Below are positions 1 to 10,975 of a stretch of 64,000 nucleotides of DNA, piece by piece. Position 1 is the stretch's first letter; each line of letters opens with the position of its first letter. Where the stretch lies: assembly GCA_947650365.1 (NCBI GenBank), contig OX393551.1, positions 702,001 to 766,000 on the forward strand, in the 5' to 3' direction. Made by a program: the position numbers and the translations under genes. Origin of the DNA: Chamaelirium japonicum. Taxonomy: Eukaryota > Streptophyta > Magnoliopsida > Liliales > Melanthiaceae. Below the pieces are notes generated by a model. That model had not been told where the DNA came from and made no database searches. It worked only from the letters and a program-made list of their open reading frames with translations.

Positions 1-714
1 TGCCGCACCTTCGCTGGGAGCCTCAATGAGCCATCTCTCGATTGGTACCATAATCTTCGAGCTGGATCCATCACCCAGTTCGGAGTCTTGGCTAACCACT
101 TTGTGCAGCACTATCAGCTCAACTTGAAGCCGGAGAAGAAGCTAGACTCCCTCTACAGGCTGAGGATGGGTGCTGATGAGAGTCTTCGCAGCTTCACGCA
201 AAGATTCCGCAACGAACACGCCGCTCTCTCGGAATGATATCTTGATGACGAGGCTATCATGCTAGCTTTCCAGAATGCTCTTTGTTTCGATCTGCACATC
301 TATAAAGACTTCATTCGTAATCCTCCCCCTTCCCTGGGTTCAATGTTCGATCGAATCGAAAGGGAAATCGAAGTTGAAGATGATCAAGTTGCCTGAAAGG
401 AGCGAGAGACAAAGCGACGACCCGCTGAAAGAGAAGCCCCGAAGTACGCCACCAAAGCTCTTAATGCAGAGGCGGTGATTCTCCCTGCACCCAAGTGGTC
501 AAAGAACGACGGACATAGATCCCCTCCAAAGAAGACTACATTCACCAATTGGACTCTACCAATCGAGCAAATCCTCAATCGAATTCAGCATGAAGAACTC
601 CTCCGAAGGCCTAATCCTCTGCAGCCCGATACGAAGGTCACAGCAGACAAAACGGTCTACTGTGATTTTCACCGCAGCCACGACCATTCTCCCGATCGAT
701 GCTATCGACTGTGA
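1..714 (+). pseudogene. gag region of the Tat-like element (fossil)
   Basis: The first frame of the window reads as a retrotransposon gag (capsid-like) domain with the pattern LNEPSLDWYHNL, then NHFVQHYQ, then a Leu-Tyr-Arg / Phe-Arg stretch typical of plant gypsy gag. Further along, a linker rich in Lys, Arg and Pro is followed by a segment with Cys-Asp-Phe-His-Arg and His-Asp-His spacing. That spacing resembles the end of Tat gag just before the protease. The region is degenerate and does not read as one open frame. Family assignment rests on the pattern and on the downstream protease and reverse transcriptase. Confidence 0.75.
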
Positions 715-945
715 TATCATCTCGAGGATTTGCTACGAGAAGGCCACCTTCAAGATTTCATCAAGGGCGGACCAGATCAGCGCCGACCTTCCGCAAAGGG
801 TAAAGAAGTTTGTTGGATCCATTAAATCTCTACCGATCAGTCACCCATCACCGTGAGTACTAACGTCTTTGGCATTCATAGGTCATTGCACAACCAAACA
901 TTGATGGGAAAAGAAGTCGATAGGCAAGTATGACGCATCTTCAAC

Positions 946-1347
946 ATGCGCTCTGCAGTGAAGAAGGAAGATACCTGGATCGAGAAGCCTATCAAGGGCC
1001 TAACTTGGCCCTCCATCATCTTTAACGACTCAGACCTTCAAGGAGTCCACACTCCACATCGAGATCCCCTGGTCCTGAAGCTCATCATCGACGAGAGCAC
1101 TGTCAACCGCATCCTCATCGACACCGGAAGCTCCATTGATATCATGTTCTCAGACTGCTTCAAGCGCCTGGGACATAAATATTCGAGTCTTGAAGTCGTC
1201 CTAACGGTGTTCACGGGCTTCAACGGGGAGCAAAGCATAACAATAGGGGAATCAAGGTTCACCCTCGACCTCAGCCGAGAGACTCGAGTCTCGGTAAGAT
1301 TCGTCATCGTCAAAGGGACATCCAACTACAACATCATCCTTGGATGA
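946..1347 (+). pseudogene. retropepsin-like protease region of the Tat-like element (fossil)
   Basis: The reading frame carries LIDTGSSIDIMFSDCF, the active-site Asp-Thr-Gly-Ser-Ser motif of retroviral-type aspartic proteases, about 60 residues into the segment. A hydrophobic Phe-Val-Ile-Val and Tyr-Asn-Ile-Ile-Leu-Gly stretch near its end matches the second conserved block of plant gypsy proteases. In the family this enzyme cuts the gag-pol polyprotein. It lies between gag and reverse transcriptase, as expected for Ty3/gypsy. The product is not expected to be functional as part of this broken element. Confidence 0.8.
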
Positions 1348-1885
1348 CTATTCCTTTATCAGATCAATGCCATCTCCTCCTTCTACCATCAGCTGCTCAA
1401 ATTTGCAACCGGAGAAGGTATTGTCTGCATTCGGGGAGATCAACAAACTGGGCGATCCTGCGAAGCAGCCGCTGCCAAAACAGATCGCAGGATAAACCTC
1501 CCTGCCCTAAAGCAACCTAGAGATGAAGCTGGTCCTTCTTCAAGATAGCAACTAAAGGAGATCCCACTGTCCAAAACCCCGCTGATCGAGTGGAAAGCCT
1601 TACCTTCAATCAAAGAGATCATTCTAATCAATATCGACAGCAAAGATCTCCCTCGAGAAACCTTCATCGGTACCGGTCTCAGCGATGCAGAAGCGCGAGA
1701 CATGGTATCCTTCCTTTAATCCAATATAGACGTCTTCGCCTGGTGTTTCGAAGATATGCCTGGGATTGACCCAGATGATGCGTGTTACCGCCTAGCAATC
1801 AAAGAGGGTATGAAGCCCGTCAAGCAAAAAACCATGCACAATCCGATCAGAACGATAAGTTGTAGTTCAAGAGGAGATTAGTAAG

Positions 1886-3060
1886 TTGCTCGCAACTGGC
1901 TTCATTCATGAAGTAAAGTATTCTACTTGGATCTCTAATATAGTTGCTATCCCTAAGAAGAATGGGAAGGTCAGAGTGTGCATCGACTTCACCAACCTCA
2001 ACAAAGCTTGTCCCAAAGATCCGTTCCCCATGCCAAGGATAGATAGACTCGTCAATGCCACTGCTGGCCACGAACTCCTATCTTTCATGGACGGATACTC
2101 GTGGTACAATCAAATTCCGCTACATCCGGATGATCGAGAGAAGACTTGCTTTGTGACTGACCGAGGTCTTTACTGCTACAACGTAATGCCTTTCGACCTC
2201 AAAAATGCTGGATCCACCTATCAAAGGCTAGTCACAAAGATGTTTGAAGATCAAATCGGATGTAACGTCGAAGTTTATGTGGACGATCTCCTCACCAAAA
2301 GTTCTAATCCAGAGAGCCACCTCTCTGATCTAGCAGAAACATTCCAAATCCTTCGAAAGTATCACATGAAGCTCAACCCGGCTAAATGTGCCTTCGGTGT
2401 TCAATCGGGCAAGTTCCTAAGACACCTTGTCACTAGGAGAGGAATTGAAGCCAACCCCGATCAAATTCGAGCCATCCTCGATATTCCATCGCCTACCAAC
2501 CGTAAGGAAGTGCAACGCCTTATCGGAAGATTAGCCGCCCTCAATCGATTCATTATGAAATCTTCTGACAAATGCAAACCGCTTTTCGATAAGTTGCGAA
2601 AGATAGATACCTCTGGGTGGAGTCCAACTTGCGAAGAAGCCTTTCAAGACATCAAGAGATATCTTGTGTGTACGCCCATCCTAACAGCTTCGCTTCTAAA
2701 AGAAGATCTCTGGCTCTATCTTGCCATCACCGATCAAGTAATCAGTGCGGTCTTGGTCAGCAGAAGAGAAGGCGTCGAACATCCGGTCTACTATATCAGT
2801 CATACGCTTCTTTCGGCAGAGACTCGCTACTCAAAGATAGAGAAGGTCATACTGGCCTTGCTCACCGCATCACGACGTCTTCAACCCTATTTTGTCTCCC
2901 ACTTGATCACTGTCGTCTCGGAGCACCCACTTAAAGATATTCTCGACAAGGTAGGTCGAGCGAGTCGAATGACCAAATAGGTAATCGAGATGAGTGCTCT
3001 CGGGATTTAATTCGAATCCCGTACTTCACTCAAAGGGCAGGCAGTTGTTGACTTCCCCGT
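1886..3060 (+). pseudogene. reverse transcriptase and RNase H region of the Tat-like element (fossil)
   Basis: Reverse transcriptase signatures are visible in order: a VAIPKKNGKVRVCIDF block, NKACPKDPFPMPRID, FMDGYSWYNQI, VMPFDLKNAGSTYQRLV and the catalytic VEVYVDDLL near residue 130 of the frame. Next come the KLNPAKCAFGV block and the connection region. An RNase H-like segment follows with LWLYLAITDQ, then PVYYISHTLL and the Glu-Lys / Pro-Tyr-Phe wording typical of Ty3/gypsy RNase H. Similarity to the plant Tat lineage is strong by eye. After RNase H the sense-strand coding signal stops. Confidence 0.9.
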
Positions 3061-3071
3061 AGAAGACCCCA

Positions 3072-4624
3072 TCACATAGGAGGAAGACATTGATATGCGC
3101 CTCGAAGATGAGGACGCCCTCTTGCCGTCACCCACCGTATCCATGATGCCCTCCATCCGACGGGCCTTAGCCTCGTCGATAGGGGTGGGCGGAACCTCCT
3201 CCTCACCACCGTCTCCTCCATCCTCCTCATCATCACCGTCGTCATCGTCGCCACCACCTTCGCCATCGTCATCGCCATCGTTGTCTTCATCCTCCTCCTC
3301 CTCTTCTTCTTCTTCTCCTTCTTATTCTTCTTCTTCTTCTTCTTCTTCTTCTTCTTCTTTCTTCTCTTCTTCTTTCTTCTCTTCCTCTTTCTTCTCCTCT
3401 TCCTTAAAGACCCTCCTCTTCTTCACTTGACCCCTATGGGTCACCACCAACTTCTCCTCCATTGGCAAGCGGCGTCTCGCCTCGAACGCCTTCTTCTCGA
3501 CCCGAACCGTTCTAACTATCTTGCCCGATTGAGGATCCTCCTCACAATCGGAGTACAAGACATTGTTATCCTCGTACCTGGCATGCAGTCGGTGGAGAAG
3601 GTTGACGTTGCCGTGCCGGACCAGGCATGCAGTTTGAAAACTGCTTCCATGATCGAGTAGCGCACGTCAGCTCCAAGAAGAGGTTGTCGAGGGACCCGAC
3701 CCGCTCCGTTGGCCATGCGAAGACCCCTCCTGCAGAGTACATGTCCACCTCTTTATGAACCTGAGAGCGCGGAGTCTCAGGCACAGAGAGGGGAGTCCAT
3801 GCCCCAGTGATGGAGATCGGCCAATCTGTGTATAGTTTGTCGGAGGGCACGGTGTCGATGATCGGGCGGAGCGCGGAGACGCCGGTCAGGTTGAAGAAGG
3901 GGCCGTCCTTCCTTGAAACCCACTTGTAGTGGTAGAAGAAGTACCCCAACTCGATTCTTGCCTCTTCACCTTCAGGGATGCTGGAGTAGCATGCCCTGAG
4001 TTCCTCCCTGAAATCTTACTCCACCCGGCAGAATACATAGATGATCCTCCATGCATTCCTCGATATTTGCCCCGGGCAAAGACCCGAAGTGTTCAGCAGC
4101 CGAGCAGCGAACGACAGCAGAGGGAGGCGTAGCCCGCAATTCAGCTGGCCGATAGTGACCACCATCCCCATCAATTGCTCCTTACTGGCGATCGCTGTGA
4201 AGACAGTCCGCTTGTCGATCCCGAAAGTGGATTGAAGTCCTGCTAGTGCTGGTCGGTGTTTCCCCTCCGTAAAGCAGGCGAGCAACTTCTGCCACTTCGC
4301 CCTCTTCACATCAATGAGCATGCCGCCAGTGTTGTATTCGTAAATGGGCTCCTCCGACAATGGCATGAGAGGTCCCAGAACAAAGCTCGCCTTCGGAATG
4401 TGCTCAGGCCTTGATGGTGCAGAAGCGAACCCCACTCCCATGTGCCTCTTTCCAAGCACACCAAGAGCACCTTTGCCCTTGCCCCGGCCAATAGGCTTGG
4501 GCGACACCGGTGCCTTCTCCTTCCCAGCCCTCTTGGACGGGACCACGTTCTTGATCTTGATGCTGCTGGAAGATGCCATTTCGATCGATCGAGAGAGCAC
4601 GGAGAACAGGAAACTCTGGAGCAA
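3072..4624 (-). pseudogene. antisense reading region of the Tat-like element, unknown product (fossil)
   Basis: On the minus strand a coding-like region lies between pol and the tandem repeats. Its upstream part (4016-4624) has a Ser/Lys/Gly/Pro-rich basic start, then a globular-looking stretch with ACFTEGKHRPAL and TIGQLNCGLRLPLLSFAA. A further part (3566-3949) has GYFFYHYKWVSRKDGPFFNL. The downstream end is a Glu/Lys-rich acidic stretch encoded by the CTT-type repeat. Several Tat-lineage elements are known to carry an antisense ORF at this place, which is the best explanation. The function is unknown. The region is fragmentary here, and a captured host gene cannot be ruled out. Confidence 0.55.
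3217..3412. repeat. TCN/CTT trinucleotide microsatellite
   Basis: About 195 bp of tcc, tcg and mostly ctt triplets. On the minus strand it encodes a Glu/Lys-rich low-complexity tail of the antisense reading region, so it may have been coding before decay. Confidence 0.85.
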
Positions 4625-4835
4625 AAGGTTCTGGACTTGAAAATTTTTTTGGAAGCGTGAGGCAAAAATGAAATCCAGAAAAGGCTTATAAACCCCGAAG
4701 AAACTGGTGCGAGAACCAAAGAGACATGTGGCGTTACCAGGTCAAAAGCTGTGTTTTCAGAAGGGACACATGGCGTCAATCCGAAGGAAGCGCTCTTCCA
4801 GGCGAACCGTCGAAACCAGACGAAATGTCAAATCG

Positions 4836-4905
4836 AATGAACCGCCGGTCCAAACGAACCGCCGGTTCAGAAGAATCGCCGATCCACATGAACCGCCGGC
4901 TCAAG
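4836..4905. repeat. short tandem repeat, ~20-bp units around AACCGCCGG
   Basis: Four imperfect copies of a unit of about 20 bp containing gaaccgccggt or a close variant. The stretch follows the antisense reading region and leads into the 118-bp array. The sequence between 4625 and 4984 otherwise shows nothing I recognise. Confidence 0.6.
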
Positions 4906-4984
4906 CAAAATAACAAAAGCTGAACAAACTATCGCTCCAACTTCAATCACCGTTCGAAGACTTTACTCGTTCGACAGGTAGACG

Positions 4985-6360
4985 ATCGGGTAATTTTCCA
5001 AAGGATCGGGCAGAAAATAGGCTCTTTTGCCCGATCGACTCAACCTCCACTGGGTGAATTTAACCAATCGGTCAAAATTTACCGATCGATCAAACTTGAC
5101 CGATCGGATAGATTCAACCGATCGGTTCGATTTCTACTGGATCGGGCAAAATACTTAGGTTTTTGCCCGATCATGCCAACCTCTACCGGTTGAATTTAAC
5201 CGGTCGGTCAAACTTGACCGATCAGATAGATTCAACCGATCGATTCGATTTCTACTCGATCGGGCAAAATACTTAGGTTTTTGCCCGATCATGCCGACCT
5301 CCACCGGTTGAATTTAACCGATCGGTCAAACTTGACGGATCGGATAGATTCAACCGATCGGTTCGATTTCTACTGGATCAGGCAAAATACTTAGGTTTTT
5401 GCCCGATCACGCCAACCTCCACCGGTTGAATTTAATCGATCGGTCAACTTGACCGATCGGATAGATTCAACCGATCGGTTCGATTTCTACTGGATTAGGC
5501 AAAATACTTAGGTTTTTGCCCGATCACGTCAACCTCCACCGGTTGAATTTAACTAATCGATCAAAATTGATCGATTGGTCAAAATCAACCGAACGGTCTC
5601 ATTTCTACTGGATCGATCGAAAAACAAAGTTTTTGGACCGATCATCTCGATCTCCACCAGTGAAATTTAACCGATCAGTCAATTTTGACTAATCGATCAT
5701 ATTTAACCGATCGGTCAAGTTTCTACTGGATCAGTCGAAAGACAAAGTTTTTTGACTGATCACCTCGATCTCCACTGGTTGAATTTAACCGATCGATCAA
5801 CTTTGGCCGATTGGTCAAATTCAACCGATCGGTCAAGTTTCTATTGGATCGGTCAAAAAACAAAGTTTTTTGACCGATCACCTCGATCTCCACCGATTGA
5901 ATTTAACCGATCGGTCAAATTCAACCGATCGATCAAGTTTCTACTGGATCGGTCAAAAAATAAAGTTTTTTGACTAATCACCTCGATCTCCACTGGTTGA
6001 ATTTAATTGATCAGTCAACTTTGACCGATCTGTCAAATTCAACCGATCGGTCAAGTTTCTACTGGATCGGTCGAAAAACAAAGTTTTTTGACCGATCACC
6101 TCAATCTCCACCGGTTGAATTTGACTGATCGGTCTACTTTGATCGATCGGTCAAATTCAATCGATCGGTCAAGTTTCTACTGGACCGATCGAAAAACAAT
6201 GTTTTTTGATCGATCACCTCGACCTCCACCGGTTGAATTCAACCGATCGGTTGAAATTTGATTGATCAGTCAAATTCAACCGATCGGTTGAATTTAACCG
6301 ATCGGTCGAATTTGACCGATCGGTCAAATTCAACCGATCGATCGAAATTGACCGATCAGT
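4985..6360. repeat. 118-bp tandem repeat array in the 3' region of the Tat-like element
   Basis: About eleven imperfect units. The motif tttttgcccgatc recurs at 5160, 5278, 5396 and 5513, a spacing of 117-118 bp. A sister form, ttttttgaccgatc, takes over from about 5630 to 6215 with slightly more variable spacing. Each unit is dense in accgatcggt palindromes. Each also holds a hairpin whose arms are gatcgggcaaaa and ttttgcccgatc, or the equivalent ggtcaaaa/ttttgacc arms in the second half, around an ~8-nt loop. Tandem repeats between pol and the 3' LTR are known in Tat/Ogre relatives and can seed satellites. Confidence 0.9.
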
Positions 6361-6459
6361 CCATCAGCACCGATACTCAAGGGATTTTTTACACTCGTAG
6401 CAGGGGGTTATTAATTTTGCCCCAAGAATTCAAGCCAGCCAGGATGATCTCTAGCTAAC

Positions 6460-6473
6460 TTGGAGGGGGTAAC
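6460..6473 (+). other. polypurine tract before the 3' LTR
   Basis: The sequence ttggagggggtaac lies directly before the TG that opens the LTR. This is the expected place for the plus-strand primer of an LTR retrotransposon. Confidence 0.7.
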
Positions 6474-6510
6474 TGTGGGTGCAAATTTGGGCAAGAAACC
6501 AACAGACCAC

Positions 6511-6853
6511 GGGGCCCGCCAGCCCTGCTTGGTGAGCCCATAGAGACTACTGCGGGACCCACCAGCCCTGTCTGGTGGGTCCATAGAGACTACCACAGGA
6601 CCCACCAGCCCTGCCTGGTGGGCCCATAGAGACTACCGCAAGACCCACCGGCCTTGCCTGGTGGGTCCACAGAGACTACCTCGAGACCCACCAGCCCTGC
6701 CTGGTGGGCCCATAGAGACTACCGCGGGACCCACCAGTCCTGCCTGGTGAGCCCACAAAGATAATCGCGAGACCCACCAGCCCTGCCTGTAGAATCCCCA
6801 GAGACGATAGCGGGACCCACCAGCCCTGCCTGGAGGATCCCTTGGATTTGACG
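6511..6853. repeat. 43-bp tandem repeats inside the LTR, each with a hairpin
   Basis: About eight units with a 43-bp period; the motif ggaccc or gggccc starts at 6512, 6555, 6598 and 6641. Most units carry CCCACCAG, a 6-nt GC-rich loop, then CTGGTGGG. In the unit starting at 6555 the stem extends to 11 bp (ggacccaccag with ctggtgggtcc). Later units are more divergent. The block lies upstream of the TATA box, in what would be U3. Confidence 0.9.
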
Positions 6854-6895
6854 GTAATAACCGCCATTTGCCCCAGATTTCCTCCTAGGAAATCC

Positions 6896-6904
6896 TATAA
6901 ATAG
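6896..6904 (+). promoter_or_regulatory. TATA box of the Tat-like LTR
   Basis: TATAAATAG lies about 420 bp into the LTR, after the 43-bp repeats, followed by a leader-like stretch. This is the usual position of the LTR promoter. Confidence 0.6.
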
Positions 6905-7304
6905 CAGAGCCTTCAAATGTAAAAAGATCGATTCCTGAAACCAAAAACCAGAGCTCTGGGATTCCAGCTTTCAATCCTTCAACTCTCCTCGATCTTCTTC
7001 TTGTCTCTGAAGAATTCGAAGAGATCAGTGACACTCGGCCTGTCGAGGTCACTTTGAGCAAAGTGTTATATAGTGAATTCAGGTTGCTCCCTATAGCACG
7101 GAGACGTAGGCTTCGGTTGAACTGCGAGATCACATCTTGTGTCAACATTCTCTCTGTTTGCATATCATAAGAGAAAACTCAAAGTCACCAAGATATCAAC
7201 CTTCAAACCTACCTTCCAATCAACAGATCGACCAACGATCTTCGACTCAACTTCAATTGACTGGTGAGGTGAAGTCTTCGGATCGGCATGAATATTTTCC
7301 GCCA

Positions 7305-8754
7305 TAATTCCTTTTAACTTCACCTATACCCGTGGCCAATACACTGGAGTAGGACTTCTTCTCTCTTCTCTTTTTGTTTATCTCTCCGTTCTCTTCTCTC
7401 TTCTTCTCTCTCTTCTATCTTTATCTCTCTCTGCTTTCTTGTGACTGGTCGAGTAGGATAGATATGTTCGTACTGATAACGTATTTTGAGATAGAAGAAA
7501 TAGAGAGATGTCAAATATGCCCCACACAAAAGGGGTCATATAAATATTGATAAGTAGAGTTTTGGAATTTAGATTCCTTCTTACTTTATGTCTATACCCG
7601 TGGCTAATGGACTGGAGCAGGACTTCTTTTCTCTTTTCTCATTATTTATTTCTCCGTTCTCTTATCTCTTCTCCTCTTTCTTCTGTCTTCGTTTCTCTTT
7701 CTATTTTATTGTGACTGGTTGGCTGAGCTTGATATGTTCGTGCTGATAACATGTTGTGAGATGGGATAAAAAGAGAGTTATCATGGGTATAGGTGTGAAG
7801 TAAGAAAGAATCTAAATTCCAAAACTCCACTTCTCATTAATATAATTAAATCTCTCCGTTCTCTTCTATCTTCTTCCATGGATTAGGGTTTTCCATATAT
7901 TGCTTAGGCCCTAAGTATGCTTACCCTATAAATAATATATGACCTCTTTAGGGTAGGGCACATTTGACGGCTTTCTCTTTTTCACATCTCACAACTCTTA
8001 CCCTATAAATAATATATGATCCATTTAGGGTGGGGCATGTTTGACGGCTTTCTCTTTCTCCCATCACACATTTACACCTATACCAGTGGCGAATGGACTG
8101 GAGTAGGACTTCTTATCTCTTCTATCTTTGTTTATCTCTCTGTTCTTTTTTCTCTTTTTCTCTCTTTTATGTCTTTATTTCTCTCTCTATTTTCTTCTGA
8201 CTAGTCGGTTGGGCTTTATATATTCATGCTGATAACGTGTTGTAAGAAGAGAGAAGAGAACTTAAATAAAATAATATAAATCTCTATAGTTTTAATAATT
8301 AAATAGAAGTCTATCCTTATTTTCTCTCTCTTTTATAGAGTTTTGAAATTTAGATTCCCTATTACTTCACACTTATACCCGTGGCCAATGGACTATTCTC
8401 TTCTCTCTTCTTCTCTCTCTTCTGTGTTTGTTTCTCTCTTATTTAAATAATTATATTATTTAATTAAATTATTTAGGTAGAAGAGAGAAGAGAACAAAGA
8501 GATAAACGAAGAGAGAAGGGGAGAAGAAGTCCTGCTCCAGTCCATTGGCCACGGGTATAGGTGTGAAGTAAGAAGGAATCTAAATTCCAAAACTTCACAG
8601 ACGAGAGAGAAGAAGAGAGAAGAGAACAGAGAAGAGAGAGAAGAATATAGAAGAGAACGTAGAGATAAACGAAAAGAGAAGAGAGAAGAAGTCCTGCTGT
8701 TTATCTCTCCTTTCTCTTCTCTCTTCTTCTCTCTCTTCTGTCTTTGTTTCTCTC
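7305..8754. repeat. mosaic array, first block
   Basis: Modules M and G run on the minus strand up to about 7760, then on the plus strand, then minus again from about 8065. The plus-strand LTR-like part at 7870-8060 has its TATA-to-end segment twice in tandem (TATA at 7921 and 7989). A motif opposite in orientation to 9085-9125 lies at 8260-8310, so this stretch forms a loose foldback with unit A. There is no gene. Confidence 0.8.
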
Positions 8755-10975
8755 TCAATTATATAATTATATTATTTAATTAAATTATTTAGGTAGAAGA
8801 GAGAAGAGAATGGAGAGATAAACAAAGAGAGAAGGGGATAAGAAGTCCTGCTCTAGTCCATTGGCCACGGGTATAGGTATGAAGAAAGAAGGAATTTAAA
8901 TTCCAAAACTCCAAAAAAGAGATAAGAGAAAGGATAAGAAGAGAGAAGAGAACAAAAAGATAAACGAAGAGAGAAGAGAGAAGAAGTCTTGCTCCAGTCC
9001 ATTGGCCACAGGTTTAGGTGTGATGTAATAAGAAATCTAAATTCTAAAACTCCACAGAAGAGAGAGAAGATGAGAAAAGACTTCTATTTAATTATTAAAA
9101 CTAGAGAGATTTAAATATTTTATTTAGGTTCTCTTCTCGCTTCTCATAATATATTATCAGCACGAACATGTCGAGCCCAACCGAACTGTCACAAGAAAAC
9201 GAATAAAGTAACGAAGACAGAGGAGAGGGAAAAAGAGATAACAGAACGAAAAGATAAATGAAAAGAGAAGAGAGAAGAAGTCCTGCTTCAGTTCATTGGC
9301 CACATGTATAGGTGTGAAGTAAGAAGGAATCTAAATTCCAAAACTCTACTTCTTAATATTTATACGAGCCCTTTAGGGAGGGGCACGTGTAACGGCTCTA
9401 ACTTTCTCCCATCTCACAACACGTTATAAGCATGAACATGTCGAGCCCAGCCGACCAGTTACAAGAAAATAGAGAGAGAAACAAAGACAGAAGAGAAAGA
9501 AGAAGAGAGAAGAAAACGGAGAGATAAATAAAGAGAGAAGAGAGAAGTAGTCCTACTCTAGTCCATTGGCCACGGGTTTAGGTGTGAAGTAAGAAGGAAT
9601 CTAAATTCCAAAACTCTACTTCTGTCTTCGTTTCTCTCTCTGTTTTCTTACGACTGGTCGGTTAGGCTTGATATGTTTATGCTGATAACATATTGTGAGA
9701 TGGGAGAAAGGAAGAGCCATCAAACATACCCCACCCTAAAGGGATCATATATTATTTATTATTTATAGGGTAAGCATACTTAGGGCCTAAGCAATCTATG
9801 GGAAACCCTAATCCATGAGAGAAGAGATAAGAGAATGGAGAGAATTAATTATATTATTGAGAAGTAGAGTTTGGGAATTTAAATTCCTTCATACTTCACA
9901 CCTATACCTGTGGCCAATAGACTAGAGCAAGACTTCTTCTCTCTTCTCCTTTCATTTATCTATCTGTTCTCTTTTCTCTTTTTCTCTCTCTTCTATCTTC
10001 GTTTCTCTCTTTAATTTCTTGTGACTGGTCGGCTGGGCTTGACATGTTCGTACTGATAACGTGTTGTGAGATAGGAGAATGAAAGAGTCATTAAATATGC
10101 CCCACCCTAAAGGGGTCGTATAAATATTGAGAAGTTGAGTTTTGCAATTTAGATTCCTTATTACTTCACATCTATACCCATGGCCAAAGGACTGGAATAG
10201 GACTGTATCTCTCTTCTCTCTTCGTTTATCTTTTAGTTCTCTTCTTTCTTCTTCTTTCTCTTCTATCTTTGTTTCTCTCTTCGTTTTATTTTCTCTCTTC
10301 TTCTCTTTTTTCTGTCTTCGTTTCTCTCTTTGTTTTCTTGTGACTGGTAGGCTGGGCTCGACATGTTTGTACTGATAATGTATAATAAGATGGAAGAAAG
10401 AGAGAGCCGTTAGACGTGCCCCACCCTAATGGGGTCGTATAAATATTGAGAAGTAGATTTTTGGAATTTAGATTCTTTCTTACTTTATATCTATACCCGT
10501 GGCTAATGGACTTAAGCAGGACTTCTTCTCTTTTTGTGCTGATAATGTTACGATAATTTTTTTAATTAAATTAATCATTTTATTAAAATAAAAAGAGTTT
10601 TGGAATTTACTATGATAATCATAATAATATTGAGATGATACTATTACGTAGTAGAGTTTTAGAATTTAGATTCCTTCTTACTTCACACCTATACCCATGA
10701 CGAATGGAAAGGAGTAGGACTTATTCTTTCTTCTCTCTTTGTTTATCTCTCCGTTCTCTTCTCTTTTCTTCTCTCTCTTCTGTCTTCGTTTCTCTCTCCG
10801 TTTTCTTATGACTGGTTGACTGGGCTCGATATGTTCGGGCTGATAATGTATTATGAGATGGGAGAAAAAAAGTATCGTCAAATATGCCCTACCCTAAATT
10901 GGTCTTATATTATTTATAGGGTAAGCATACCTAGGGCCTAAGCAATCTATGGGAAACCCAAATCCATAGGAGAAG
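8755..10975. repeat. higher-order unit, copy A (~2.2 kb)
   Basis: It begins with the AT-rich signature attatttaattaaatt followed by atttaggtag. Next come an agacttctatttaattatt block at 9085, an LTR-like copy with the doubled ttatttattatttatag motif near 9750, an AT patch at 10540-10650, and further minus-strand modules. The same landmarks in the same order occur in copies B and C. It carries dozens of small open frames, all shadows of the low-complexity modules. Confidence 0.75.

Larger units (their letters stand above)
1..7304 (+). mobile_element. Ty3/gypsy LTR retrotransposon, Tat lineage, 3' part, broken
   Basis: The window opens inside gag, so the 5' LTR and the start of the element are not seen. 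Parts visible in order are gag, aspartic protease, reverse transcriptase with RNase H, an antisense reading region, a long tandem-repeat 3' untranslated region, a polypurine tract and a 3' LTR. I do not recognise an integrase. The reverse transcriptase wording (Tyr-Val-Asp-Asp box, Leu-Lys-Asn-Ala-Gly block) resembles plant Tat elements. Antisense ORFs and 3' tandem repeats downstream of pol are also known for Tat/Ogre relatives. The element is clearly decayed, with several breaks across its coding part, so it is a fossil of moderate age. The sequence after its 3' end is the mosaic array, which suggests it inserted into the array. Confidence 0.85.
6474..7304 (+). repeat. 3' LTR of the Tat-like element
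   Basis: It opens with TGTGGGTGCAAATT right after the polypurine tract. It contains the 43-bp repeat block, a TATA box and a leader-like region. The right end is inferred: array sequence resembling the usual ttagattccttcttacttcac resumes at about 7305, and the last CA before that is at 7303-7304. An earlier end at the CAACA of 7144-7148 is possible. With no 5' LTR in the window I cannot date the insertion from LTR divergence. Confidence 0.65.

Noticed and set aside
3217-3412. Serine-rich plus-strand protein across the CTT repeat
   Set aside because: The poly-serine frame is the shadow of a trinucleotide repeat; the opposite strand fits the antisense reading region better.
4985-6360. CRISPR-like regular repeats
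   Set aside because: Units are contiguous imperfect tandem repeats without unique spacers, inside a plant retroelement.
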